DNA from: Aplysia californica
Lineage: Eukaryota > Mollusca > Gastropoda > Aplysiida > Aplysiidae
Assembly: GCF_000002075.1 (NCBI RefSeq)
Contig: NW_004798155.1
Coordinates: forward strand, 90,301 to 154,300
Direction of reading: 5' to 3'
DNA length: 64,000 nt
How positions within the stretch are numbered: the first letter of the stretch is position 1; the number at the start of each line of letters is the position of its first letter. The notes beneath the pieces were generated by a model. That model had not been told where the DNA came from, made no database searches, and saw only the letters and a program-made list of their open reading frames with translations. The position numbers were made by a program, and so were the translations under genes. This document shows, one piece after another, positions 1 to 12,100 of the stretch.

Positions 1-2466
1 CCAGACTCCTCGTGGTCCGCCATACAGCGCAGCCTGGTGGAAGATGAGGTGAGTGTGTGGGTCGCCAACCGTTCTGTGACGCTGTGACGGACAGTGTTCT
101 TTGGGGTTTATTCATTAGACAGATTGCTTTGGGGGGGGGGGGTTGAAGGTGGGTTTTTTTTGTGTGTTTTGTTTTTTTTCCAGAATTTTATTTTAAATTT
201 AAAGTAAAGTTTGATCTTGGTTTATTATATTTAGTGTACTTGGCTAAGTGTTGTTTATGTAACAAAGAGCATTCTTTGGGTTTTATTCTTTCTTTTTTGG
301 GGGGGGGGGGGGGGGGGTGAGGAAAATTGAAGCTTAAGGTGGGGGCTAGAAGGTTTTATTTGGCTGAATTCTACTGTAAATTAAAATTTTGTTTTATTAT
401 ATTTTTTGTGGACATAGTATGGAGCTTAAAATATTACAAGGTTTGCACCAAACTGAATCGTAAGCTAGGATGTTAAATGTAAACTTTTTTTTATGAAGAA
501 GTTTGTGGTATTTGAATTATTTACGTCCTTTTTTTTTTATAGCACTGACTTTGCAGTACTTGAAGAGATGGATGAATGATGGGAGAAAACCCAGATAATA
601 TTGTAGATTTTTTAAAAAGGCATCTGAGCAGAGAAATAAGTGGCAAAAACGATGATGTGGATATCTGTTTCAGATCTTGTATTTGGGAAAACAAACCAGG
701 ATAATGCAACTGTTTGTTTTTTTTTAAAGTCATCCAAGCAGAGAAATAATGGAGAATCATAATTGGCGATGTCTGCTTCAGATCAGGTGCCTGAAGAACG
801 AGAATCAGGAGAAAGGATGTACAGTCACACACAGATTACACGAACATGGAAAACTCGGAATCACAGATAGATGATACAATTTGCCCTTCGCCAACTGATA
901 TATCTTTAATTTTTCGTTATTGGTTAGCACGAATTATGTATGTATCAAACACATTAATAAATCCCCTACATGTTAAGGTTTTTCATTCCTGACTGTATAG
1001 CCATCTGTTCACTATGTGTGTGTGTGCCGTGTCCTCCCCAGATCACCAAGAACACAACGCCGATGTACAGAGCTCCTGAGATGCTTGACTTGTACCAGAA
1101 CTTTCCCATCAATGAAGCCTGTGATATCTGGGTACGTCTAGTGTGGTCTTGGAATTTTAAAGATCTTAATTCTGTAAGACTCTTACTGAAACTTTAAAAA
1201 ATCTCTTTTTCTTCTTTTTTTTGTATATTACTCTTTAATAATGCCTCTAACCTTCAGCACTTATTTGACGTATTTATATTGCAAGTGCCATATAGAACTC
1301 TTACTAAAGCAAAACAAAAAAATTAAATAGATAAAATTGTGCTTCTGTTTCCTCAACCTGTGCGTCAAGCCTGGAGTTGTTCCTATTGTTGTTTTCCCCA
1401 GGCTCTAGGCTGTCTTCTCTTCAAGCTGTGTTTCTACGATCATCCCTTTGAGGACTCTGCCAAACTGAGAATCATCAATGCAAACTTTGTCATACCTGAG
1501 TCAGACACAGAGTACGACCTCTTCCACGACCTTATACGTGAGTATCTCTCTTGGAATGTTGTTAGGCTTATTTGGTGCAATATTCGAAAATATTATAATG
1601 TATATAAGATATTTGAGCACAGGTATTGGTATCGAGGATTTTTTAGATTTGGAAAATGACTGGGCCAAAGTTTGAAAACAGAAACGTAAAGATAATAATT
1701 TTCCCCAATTTTTTTGGTGTATTGTGAGAGCTGGTGTGCAAAAAGTGAAATTTGTAAAAAAAAATATGTGTAAAACTGTTGACTGGATGTGTTTTGCTTT
1801 TATTTTGTGGGTATGCAAAATTTGTTGATAAGAGTTTAATATTTTCAATTGTTTTTCTCCAAACTTGGATACTTCGAGAGTCAGTTACACAAAATTTCTT
1901 ATAAATAGTTTTGATTTGTTTTCCTCGAAGTTTGGAATACTTTGAGAGTGAGTCTAAACAAAAAGCTTGATTGAATTGACTTTTAGTGTACACATGAACA
2001 AGAATACCTTATATCTTTGTGTCCTGGCGGTTTTTATCTCAATGTCAATGTGCAGGATACCTGTGTCTCTGTTCGGCGCTTCGCAGTCGCACGCAGGAGA
2101 TCCTAGTGCGATTCCCGAGTTTGGAGAACTTTTATTGAGTATCTCGTTCTTTGTTCTGGGATGTTGTATCCCTCTCAGCCGGGGTTAGCCATGACAGGCA
2201 GGGTCGAAGCCCCAATACTTCAATGACCTACATTGTCAGTGTAGGTGTAAAAACAGGTACACGTCAATTTTTTTATTTCTGGTGGAGGATATATAAAGTT
2301 TGCCCTGTTTTGTTCCCCTTTCCAGGTGGTATGCTTAGAGTGAACCCGGAGGAGCGACCGGGCATCAACGACATCATCGACAGACTCCACGAGATTGCTC
2401 AAGCCAAAGACGTGAACCTCCGAGAGCCCCTGTCCTTCCCCAAGATGGCGTACGCCACCCCTCCCG
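1..2466 (+). CDS. GAK: GAK kinase-domain C-lobe exons (Numb-associated kinase family)
   Basis: Four exons encode the C-terminal lobe of the Ser/Thr kinase. Visible are the activation-segment end ([15 protein letters not shown], with the APE motif), the DIWALGC helix-F aspartate split across the 1131/1402 junction, [11 protein letters not shown], and the late motif [19 protein letters not shown]. The last has the conserved arginine pairing with APE. The catalytic loop and DFG lie upstream of the window, so activity cannot be judged here. The intron 1538-2325 carries a SINE copy at about 2062-2213. Confidence 0.95.
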
Positions 2467-4877
2467 GTCAGTCATCTGTCTGTTTGTCTCATTCCCACAG
2501 CTGCCAGCTAGTATGTTAACCCTACAAGTGTCTGGGTTAAAAACAATTTTTTTTGAAAAGTTGGCAGTTATACATTCCTGTTTTTTTTTTTTTTTTATTG
2601 TTTTTTTTTTAGATGAAATGAAAAAGAATAAAAACTTTATCATTGGAAGAAATTTACAGTGTGCTTTCACCAGATTCTGTTACCCAAAATGTACACACAT
2701 TGCATGATAACAACACATCACATTCTCCTTCCCTCACCGGTTCACTCACTTCTTCCCTCCCAGACTTGTTCCCTCACTCCTTCCCTCTCTCACAACAAGC
2801 ACATAACATGGTAACTCCATAGACAAACACAGGTAGTATACATACATGTAATAAGATATGAGAGTGGTCGGCTTCTTAAGGTAAAAATTACAGCATGTCT
2901 GTTTGCCTTCCACATGTTCTGATTTGTTTTTCTTCTTTTAGGCGTAACATTTACATGTACAATGAAAGTTAGCTTTTGGTGTGTGGGGGTCCCCCAGTAT
3001 TTTTCTTATTCAGTCTCTTTTTTCTTGTTAATCAAATTATGTGTGCTGCATGGCTGAAACATATGAGGTAAAATGGGCTGGTGGGTCCTTTAGTATTGTA
3101 GGGCAAATTTCAGTTCCTTTGGCACCCCAGATACTGATATAGGTCCACTTCTTTTTTGTGTTTCCTTCTGTCGTTTCTGTCTATCGGTCTTACTTTGTAC
3201 CTACTCTATAAATGGGAGTTATTTTGTTAACATGCTTCTCTTTACTAAAACAAACTAGTGGAAGTAGGAATGTGCTCTGGTGTAGTTTGCTCCTATCAAA
3301 CATCTGTCATCCTTATCTCTCCTCTCCTCTTTTCTTTGTATGTTTCTCTCAAGTGACACCTCAAAACTTTGGCACTTATATGGCTTTATTTCATGGCAAG
3401 TGCAGTAAAACTCTTTCTAAAACTAACGTACTTTTGTGTCCTCAGACACCCCAGAGAGGAGACAGCCCTACACCCAGCCCCAGAGCCAGGCCAATGAGGG
3501 TGGCTTCGGTGCAGGGTCCCTGTTCAATTCTCTGAAAGGAGGAGCCGGGAGCATGTTCAAAAACCTCAAGGATGCCTCCAGCAAAGTCATGGAGACTGTG
3601 TCAAAGTAAGACTTTTGTACCTGTGTCAAAATAAGTCTTCTGTCTGTGTCAAAGTAGCACTTTTATACCTAGGTGAAAGTAAGACTTTTATACCTGTGTC
3701 AAAGTAAAACTTGTATACCTGTGTCAAAGTAAAACTTGTATACCTGTGTCAAAGTAACACTGTTATACCTGGTTCAAAGTAAGACTTTTATACATGTGTC
3801 AAAGTAAGACTTACTTATATGCCTGTGTCAAAGTAAGACTTTTATTCTTAAGTCAAAATAAGATTTTTATTCCTGGTTCAAAGTAAGACTGTTATACCTG
3901 TGTCAATACCTGTGTCAAAGAAAGACTTGTATATCTAGGTCAAAGTGAGACTTTTACCTGAATCAAAGTAAGATTTCGAGAAGTATCTATCTCATTTTGT
4001 AGATCCAGTTGTTGTTATTGATCCATTTTGTCAATGCGCCTAACGTTGGTTATTTTTCCCCCCTTCCAGCACCATCAACAAGACAGACATGGATATATCC
4101 TACTTGACCTCTAGAATTGTTGGTAAGCAGTTGATTTTATGTTTGTGTCGCAGAATGCTGAGTCTATAGCATCCTGATAATCTGATACTTAAAAAAAAAT
4201 TTGTACAGAGAAGTCATCACATGTGTCGCAAATTGCGCAGTATCATCTGGGTCTGTTTATAGCATAATGATAATCTGATATTTATTGTTGTGAGTTTTCT
4301 ACTTCTCTCCTATCATAGATCTATGTTCCTGTTTTCTCCTCTTTCTTTCCTTTTTTAGGTCTCTCTCTAGTAGTAGTAACACCTCTCTAATCTACAGTCC
4401 ATATATGACCTGTTTGTGTTGCAAGTGCACTAAAACTGGCTAAAACTGAAGAATCGGGTTTAGTCAGAGTTGTGTATTTTCACCTGGACCTGTCTCTGTT
4501 TTTGCTGATATTTGTTATCAATCAGAGTTGTTTATTTACCTTCATGTATGTTTTTCATATTGTCTGTTTAACTTGAGTTTATTTACACTCGGGTATATTT
4601 TCAGTGATGTCTCTTTTATTCAGAATCTCTTATTTACACCCATCTCTGTTCTCAGCAATATCTGTTTTAAATTAAACACATACATGTACCCTTGTTTCTA
4701 AAGATCTTTTCAGTATGTTAGTGTTTTAGTGCCTATAAATGGCTGCTTGTTCTGTATGCTTCCCAGGAAGTTGAGGTTATTTCAGAATGCTCTCAGGTCT
4801 GCTGGGGGTCATAGTATAGATTGTGAAGCGCATAGAGCTTGCTGTTGAGCGGGCACTTGCGCTGTATAAATGCTATC

Positions 4878-4918
<41 letters not shown>

Positions 4919-5907
4919 CCAGTGATGTCATACCCTGCGGAGGGCGTGGAGTCGGCCATCAAAAACAGTATCGACGACGTTCGCTCCTTCCTCGAGTCCC
5001 GCCACCACGGCTGCTACGCTGTGTACAATCTAAGTCAGAGAACGTATCGAGTCGCCAAGTTTGAAAATAGAGTGAGTAGGCTTTTGAGTTCTGTTTTACT
5101 GTGGGTCAAATGGAGAATCGAGGGGGGGGGGTCAATTTGCCAGGGTGTCTATGTTTGTTTTGTTTTTCTTTCATTTAGAGTGTGAAAAGATGCTGGTTTT
5201 TTCTCTCTCTGATTTAGGATCCTTGTATAAAATAGTGACTATTTATTTTCCAATATCTCCAGGTGTCTGAGTGTGGTTGGACGGCCAAAAAAGCCCCTCC
5301 CCTGACCAACCTGTATGCCATCTGTAAAAACATGCACCTCTGGCTCCGGCAGACGCCCAAGAATATTTGTGTTGTCCACTGTTTGGTGAGTATTGTTGTT
5401 TTGTTTTGTTTTATTTTTTCTGTCTATTAATTTTACTGTTGTTGTGAGAAGTTCTGTTTTCTTTCTTTGTCTGTCTTTTTGTCTCTGTGTCTGTCTCTGG
5501 GGGTGGTTGGAGGGTGCCACTGGTTGGTCCTATTTCTTTACTTTCCCCCTGTTGTTTCTGTCTGTGCGGGTGGTTGGAGGGTGCCACTGGTTGGTCCTAC
5601 TTCTTTACTTTCCCTCTGTTGTTTCTGTCTGTGTGGGTGGTTGGAGGGCAGCACTGGTAGGTCCTACTTCTTTATCTTCCCTCTATTGTTTCTGTCTGTC
5701 TGTTTTACTTTTTCCCCAGCACTATATGACTATTATTGTGTGGATGTTCTTCTCTTTACTCAAACAAACAAATATCTCTCTCTTTTTCTCTCTATGTCTC
5801 TGTGTGTATGTGTGTGTCTCTCTCTCTCTCTGTCTCGGTGTGTGTGTGTGTGTGTCTCTCTGTCTCCATGTCTCTCTCTCTGTCTCCATGTCTCTCTCTC
5901 TGTCTCC

Positions 5908-5987
<80 letters not shown>

Positions 5988-6069
5988 GTCTCTCTCTCTC
6001 TCTCTCTATCTCTCTCACACTCACTCACATACACACTCACTCACTCACATACACACTCACACACACACA

Positions 6070-6104
<35 letters not shown>

Positions 6105-9100
6105 AGACACACATTGTTGTTAATTGTTCATTCTATCTTAAGTTACCCTTTTCTTCTTGGTCTGCAGGATGGAAAAGCCAACTCAGCGTGTGTGATAGGA
6201 TCGTTCCTGGTGTTCTGTCGTCTGTTTGAGAATGCTTCAGCAGCTATGCATCTGTTCACAGCCAGGAGATCTCAGCCTGGCATAGCCCCATCACAGAAGA
6301 GGTACATGTTGGTGGGGATTTGGGAGGGGTGGGATTATGGGAACTGGTGACGTGAAGGGGGGGAGGGGTGAGGAAGAGGGATGTGTGTAAAGGGGGGAGG
6401 GGTGTGTGTGTTGAGATGGATCCCTGAGATCCAACAATGCTCCTTCACAGAAGAGGTAAATGTCAGCCATAAAACAATAACAAAACCCCCAAAAAGCAAC
6501 ATGATCTCTCCTTGTAATCCCCCCTCCTCTGTAAATGCCCCCCCCCCCCCCAAAAAGAATAAAGCTGTAAACAAACAACCCCCCCCCAAACCCCCCCCCC
6601 CCAAAAAAAACAAAAACAAACCCAGCTAAAAAACCACCCCCCCCCTAAAAAAAAAAGAAAAAAGCTCAAACAACACCCCTCCCCCCCTCCACCCAAAAAC
6701 CCAACGAAAAAACAACAAAACAAAGCAACCCCCCCAATAAGCAAAAAAACAACCAACAAATCTGTCCTCTCCCATCCTTTCACATCTCGCAAGTTTACCC
6801 TCATGCCTCTCCTCAGATACATAGACTACATCGGCCAGATGGTGGCCGACAGACCAGTATTACCTCACAGCCGGCCCGTCTTACTCAAGGCCTTACAGAT
6901 GCGACCGCTGCCGCTTTTCAACAAGATGAAGTGAGTAAAAGACATTGCTGTTCTCATCAATTTAATAATAATTAAAATCATAATAAATAGCATTTGTACA
7001 GGGTATATCAAGACATAGAGGTCTTGAACATCTAGCTCTCACTGGAAAAATTGAAGGTAAACGAGGAAGGGGTAGGCTCAGAGCAACATACTTAGGGAAC
7101 CTAAGCAAATGGCTAACGGGGAAAGATCTGGAAAACTTAGCTTTTTTAAGAGCGTCCAAGCAAAGGACTGAATGGAGAACCATGATCGCCGATGTCTGCC
7201 ACAGATCTGGCACTGGATTATGATGATATCCCTGCTCAACAGCATGCTCTATGCGCTTTGCAACTATTATTACCCCAGCAGACCCGAGAATTTTGACTCA
7301 GAAACATTCCTGGCTTCCCGGGAAGCATACAGTGCAAACAAACACCAATAAACGAACTAGATTTTTCATTGTCTATGTCTATGGCTGGGTACCCATTCCC
7401 ATGTGGGTGAAGTGAGGTGAGGAAAATCTGTGCAAAATGCCTTTCCCGTGCATGCAGTTTTGGGTCTCTGGTAGGGGTTCAAATCCACAACTTTTTCAGT
7501 TGTGGGCCGACTCTACTGCCTAACCATAATGACTATTGTGACCCGTCTAGTGACACCATACCTTTTTTGTTGACTTTGTTGCGTCAGTGGTCTAGTGATT
7601 AGGCTCTTGGATTCGCAACCGTAAGGTCGTGGGTTCGAATCCCATCTGGGGCCCAACGTTGTGTCCTCGGGAAAGGCTCTTTACTTCACACAGGTGGGAA
7701 TGGGTACCCAGGTATAGACAGTGAAAGATCTTGTCAGTTTGTTAGTGTTTGAGCGCTTAATCAGCTGCTTGCACTGTATGCTTCCCTGGAAGCTGAGAAT
7801 GTTTTTCTGAGTGTGCTATTGTCTGCCGGGATAATAATACAGCGTGAAGCGCCTAGAGCTTGCTGTTGAGCAGGGTTATGCGTTATACAAATGCTATTTG
7901 TTATTACTAATACTTGCACCAATGTATGTGGTGTAACAGTTAGGCTCATCGCCGTCCGAAGCAGAAGACCTGAGTCAGATTATTTCCATGTGGGAATGTT
8001 TGCATGTATTGAGCTGTTCTTCATTTTTACAGGTTAAAGAAAAAGCAAATTTAATTATGCACATAGGTAGAGATTTTGTTGAATGAATTGATCATGCAAA
8101 GTTACATGTAGTTTAAAAACTATATTTATTTCGGTTAAGATTTTGCCAAGATGTTAGAGTCCATCTGAGCGTGCAGTTTGGTAAAAAAAATTTAAAAAAT
8201 ACCACATCAAATATAGGTGTGCGTCGCTCAGAGCTCAGGCAAAAGGGTCATGATAGCCTCATGAGGTCAAGGTTCAAAAGGTTCGATGGTTGTTGAAAGG
8301 TGTGTACTATGTCCACTTGACAGGAATGGCTGCACGCCGTTTGTGGAAGTCTACATTGGGGATGAGAGAGTGCTGTCCACATCACAAGAGTATGAAAAGA
8401 TGAGGTAAGTGAGATCTCCTATTGGGTGGCTGATAAAGCATGATTTTTAAAGTTTTTAACCTATGTTCTTCTTTTTGGGTGTATTTTATGGAAGTTTTGA
8501 TTTGAAATGGGAGGGTGGGAGAAGGAGGGATTATGTGTGTGTGTGGGGGGGGGGGGGGGGGGGGGGAGACAAGACTGCAGGTCTGATTAATGAATGGAAT
8601 ATAGATTCTTGAAGTTGTTCATAAAAGTCCAGGTTTTTGTTCATGGATTGTAGCTACTGAAGGAGTTGATTGTCTAGAAAAGTGTCTATGTGAGGGTAAA
8701 GAAAGGATGCTATGGTTAGAAGTATGAGTACTTCTACCATACTTAAGACTTTAGATACTGTAGAGAAAAGAATGCTGAGTTTTCGAGTGAAAAAGAAATG
8801 TTTTGTCTCAACCAGTGTCTATGGCATAGTGGTTAGGCGCTTTGCTGTTGAAAGCAGGAGATCCTAGTTTGATACCTGGAGGAGGGGAGGGGGGTATTGA
8901 GTTTCCTGGTCTTTCTTCTGGGGTGTTGTATCTCTCTCAGCCTTGGTTGGCCTTGACCGGCAGGGTCAGAGGCCCGTTTCTTAACCCTATACGTACGCTC
9001 TTGGGTCATTTTGTACCCCCCAGGGTTGTATTTTTTACATTTTAGAATACTTCTAGTGCGAAGATCTCTTTGAAACTTTCAGTATTTCTCAAAGAATCAT

Positions 9101-12100
9101 TTTGACAGACTGCTATGCAAAGTGTATGGATCGGATTAACAAGTAAATTTCCTCTTTGAAAAGTGGTGGCACAGAGTCACCACGTCGTGTATGGATACGA
9201 TAGTAAAACAGGACATACGGATAGGGTTAAATGATCATTTATAAAAGAAATGTGTAATGACCTGTGTTTGTGCTTGCGTGTGTTCCACAGACAGATCACG
9301 GTGGAGGACGGGCGGGCCATGCTGCCGCTGAATACGTCAGTGGCCGGGGACATCACCATCATTGCCTACCACGCCCGCTCCACCTTCGGGGGGAAGATTC
9401 AGGGAAAGGTGCAGTTCTAGAACATTTGTTACCTTATTTTGGGCCCATTTCGGGTTGTTTAACACTGTGCTGTCACCCAGCCAGCAGTACAAAATACCCC
9501 ATCTTGTCACCCAGCCAGCAGTACAAAATACCCCATCTTGTCACCCAGCCAGCAGTACAAAATACCCCATCTTGTCACCCAGCCAGCAGTACAAAATACA
9601 CCATCTTGTCACCCAGCCAGCAGTACAAAATACACCATCTTGTCACCCAGCCAGCAGTACAAAATACACCATCTTGTCACCCAGCCAGGAGTACAAAATA
9701 TCCCATCTGGTCACACAGCCAACAGTACAGTGGACTTAAGTGACCGCAACGGATAATTTTCACCGTCGCTTTATTGTGCCAAGTGACCGCAAAGTGTAAA
9801 TACAGTCAAAATTGTCCAAGACAGCCGGCTATCCATTGTGGAGGAGAAAATTGGTTGTGTTAGTACAGCAGAACGTCTTGAACAGTGTTGGGATAATATT
9901 TTTTCTTACATGCAAAGTGGGAAATGGAAGGTGGACGTTTGTATAAAAGATTGCCATCGACGGGTGGCTGTTAAAACAGGCTTGACTGTATGTTGTATGA
10001 AATAAAGCTTAACAGTAAAGGTGTATTATTTTTGTAATAAAGTTTGAACAAGTGAATAAAATGTACAGATCTACCTGCATAATCTTCTTTTCAGCCCAGA
10101 ATTGTTTTGGGAATAGACTAGCTCAAAAGCATACAGTACAGATAAACTTGCTTCTGCTTTCAATCTCCTACACTCTGGCAATTGTGATTCATTTAGATAA
10201 GATTGAGCCTAAAGTTTCTCCTGTGCCACCTTTTGACTTGAAAGCCTTGGACAATGTATTGAAATAAATCATGCTTTGTCGTAAAAGGGACAAAGAACTA
10301 TTTAAACTACAATAAATCAGGTTCATATTGTCCAATCTCTATGTTTCTATGATTGTATATTGGATGAATTAAAAAATATATATGCCAATCTAGATATCGT
10401 AGGAATGTGTGAACATTTTTGCGAAAAGTCATTTCAATTCACTTCTGCACATACCTGGGCTTTTTTTTTTCTATTCAAACCTCAGTAAAGGAGGCCATGA
10501 AATGACTTTTGTTGTATTGTCTCTCCTCAGATTACCTCCATGAAGATGTTCCAAATCCAGTTCCACACTGGCTTCATCGCTGAGGGGTCAACAAGTATAC
10601 AATTTCACCAGTGAGTGTTGTGTCCTTTGTACAGATATTGTGCTGCTTTAGCGTGAAACAAGAGAGAGTGGGATGCTTGGAGACATATGGTTCACTTTTC
10701 ACTTTTGTTTTAGTTTTAGTAAGAGTTTTATGGCACTTGCAGCACAAATAGGTCATATAAATGCCGAAGTTTTCACTTTTCTGTAAAGCTGATGTGATAT
10801 AGATTGTAAAGTGCATAGAGCTTTCTGCTTAACATGGATGTGTACTACAGAAATGTTATTTATTATTAAAAGTTAATTGTTGTAAAGTAGTATTTTCTGT
10901 TATTTATATTGATGCAGAAATGATCTTTAATTTTTGCAACTGTTTGGAAGATGATGCTAGTATGTCAAATTCCTTTTCTCGCCCCCTGCAGTTTGTATCT
11001 GTTTGTCTTGCTATTTCCTTAAACTAAAAGGCAGTTATTGTGTCGATGTGCTTCTCTTCACCCTGACAGACAATGTCGAAGCCTGCTTCCTAAATGATTT
11101 TAATTGTGTCAATGGGGCCGTAAAAATACCTACAGGAAATAAACAAAATAAGTGTTTCTTTATGGTATAGATTTGATAAAAGCTTCGATATAAATGTTGA
11201 GTAAAAAAAAAACATCGTTTACCTGACCTCTGACTTTTTGTAACCCCCCCAGGTACGAGCTGGACCAGTTAGACACGGCTGACAAGTACCCGGACATGTT
11301 CACCGTCGTCCTTGACCTTCTGGTGTCCCCGTCGGAGAAGAACCAGAGCGACCGGCGACTGCCCTGGGACAACTTCCCCACTGACAAACTCACACCCAAG
11401 ATCCTCTTCTCTTCCAAGGATGAGATTCACCAGACCTTCTCCGAGTTTGGTAGGAACAGAACAGTATATTGTTAGTCTTTGTAGTTTAGAGTTTGGTTTG
11501 AAGTAAGGATATACGTTGATAACATTCACCAGAGCTTCTACGAATTTGGTAGGAATAGAACAGTATATTGTTAGTCTTTGTAGAGTTTAGTTAGAAATAA
11601 AGATGGTGTGTAGATAAGATTTACCAGACCTTCGCCGAGTTTGGTACAAACAGAACAGTAGTCTTTGTTGTGTAGACTTTAGTAAGAAATAAAGGTGATG
11701 TTTAGATGAGATTCACCAGATCTTCTTCGAGTTTGATAGGAACAGGGATACTATACTCTTTATAGTGTAGAGTTTGGTTAGAAATGAAGACAATGTGTAG
11801 ATAAGATTCACCAGAATCTTAGTGTTTGGTAGGTACAGAATTGTATAATCTTTATAGTGAAGAGTTGAGTTAGAAATAAAGATGATGTGTAGATAAGATT
11901 CACGAACCTTTCTCAGACTCTGGTAGGAACAGAATAGTAGAGCCTTTGTTGTGTAGAGTTAAGTTAGAAATAAAGACAATGTGTAGATAAGATTCACCAG
12001 ACCTTCTCCAAGTTTGGTAGGAACACGGATACTGTTTATGTCTCTGTACTGTAGAGCTTGGTTTGAAGAAAGGATAAGTCGATTATATTCTCCATACTTT

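Noticed and set aside
5393-6350. Long overlapping open frames, up to 278 residues, on both strands
   Set aside because: They run through TC and CA microsatellites and a 67-bp tandem repeat. Composition is Ser-Leu or Arg-Glu only, and the region is an intron between two phased GAK exons.
7581-7655. tRNA gene
   Set aside because: A and B boxes are present, but the sequence continues into a repeated SINE body and tail and does not fold into a full acceptor stem. Similar heads recur in the window.
9470-9735. CRISPR-like array of regular repeats
   Set aside because: The 34-bp units are directly contiguous without spacers, and the DNA is a eukaryotic intron.
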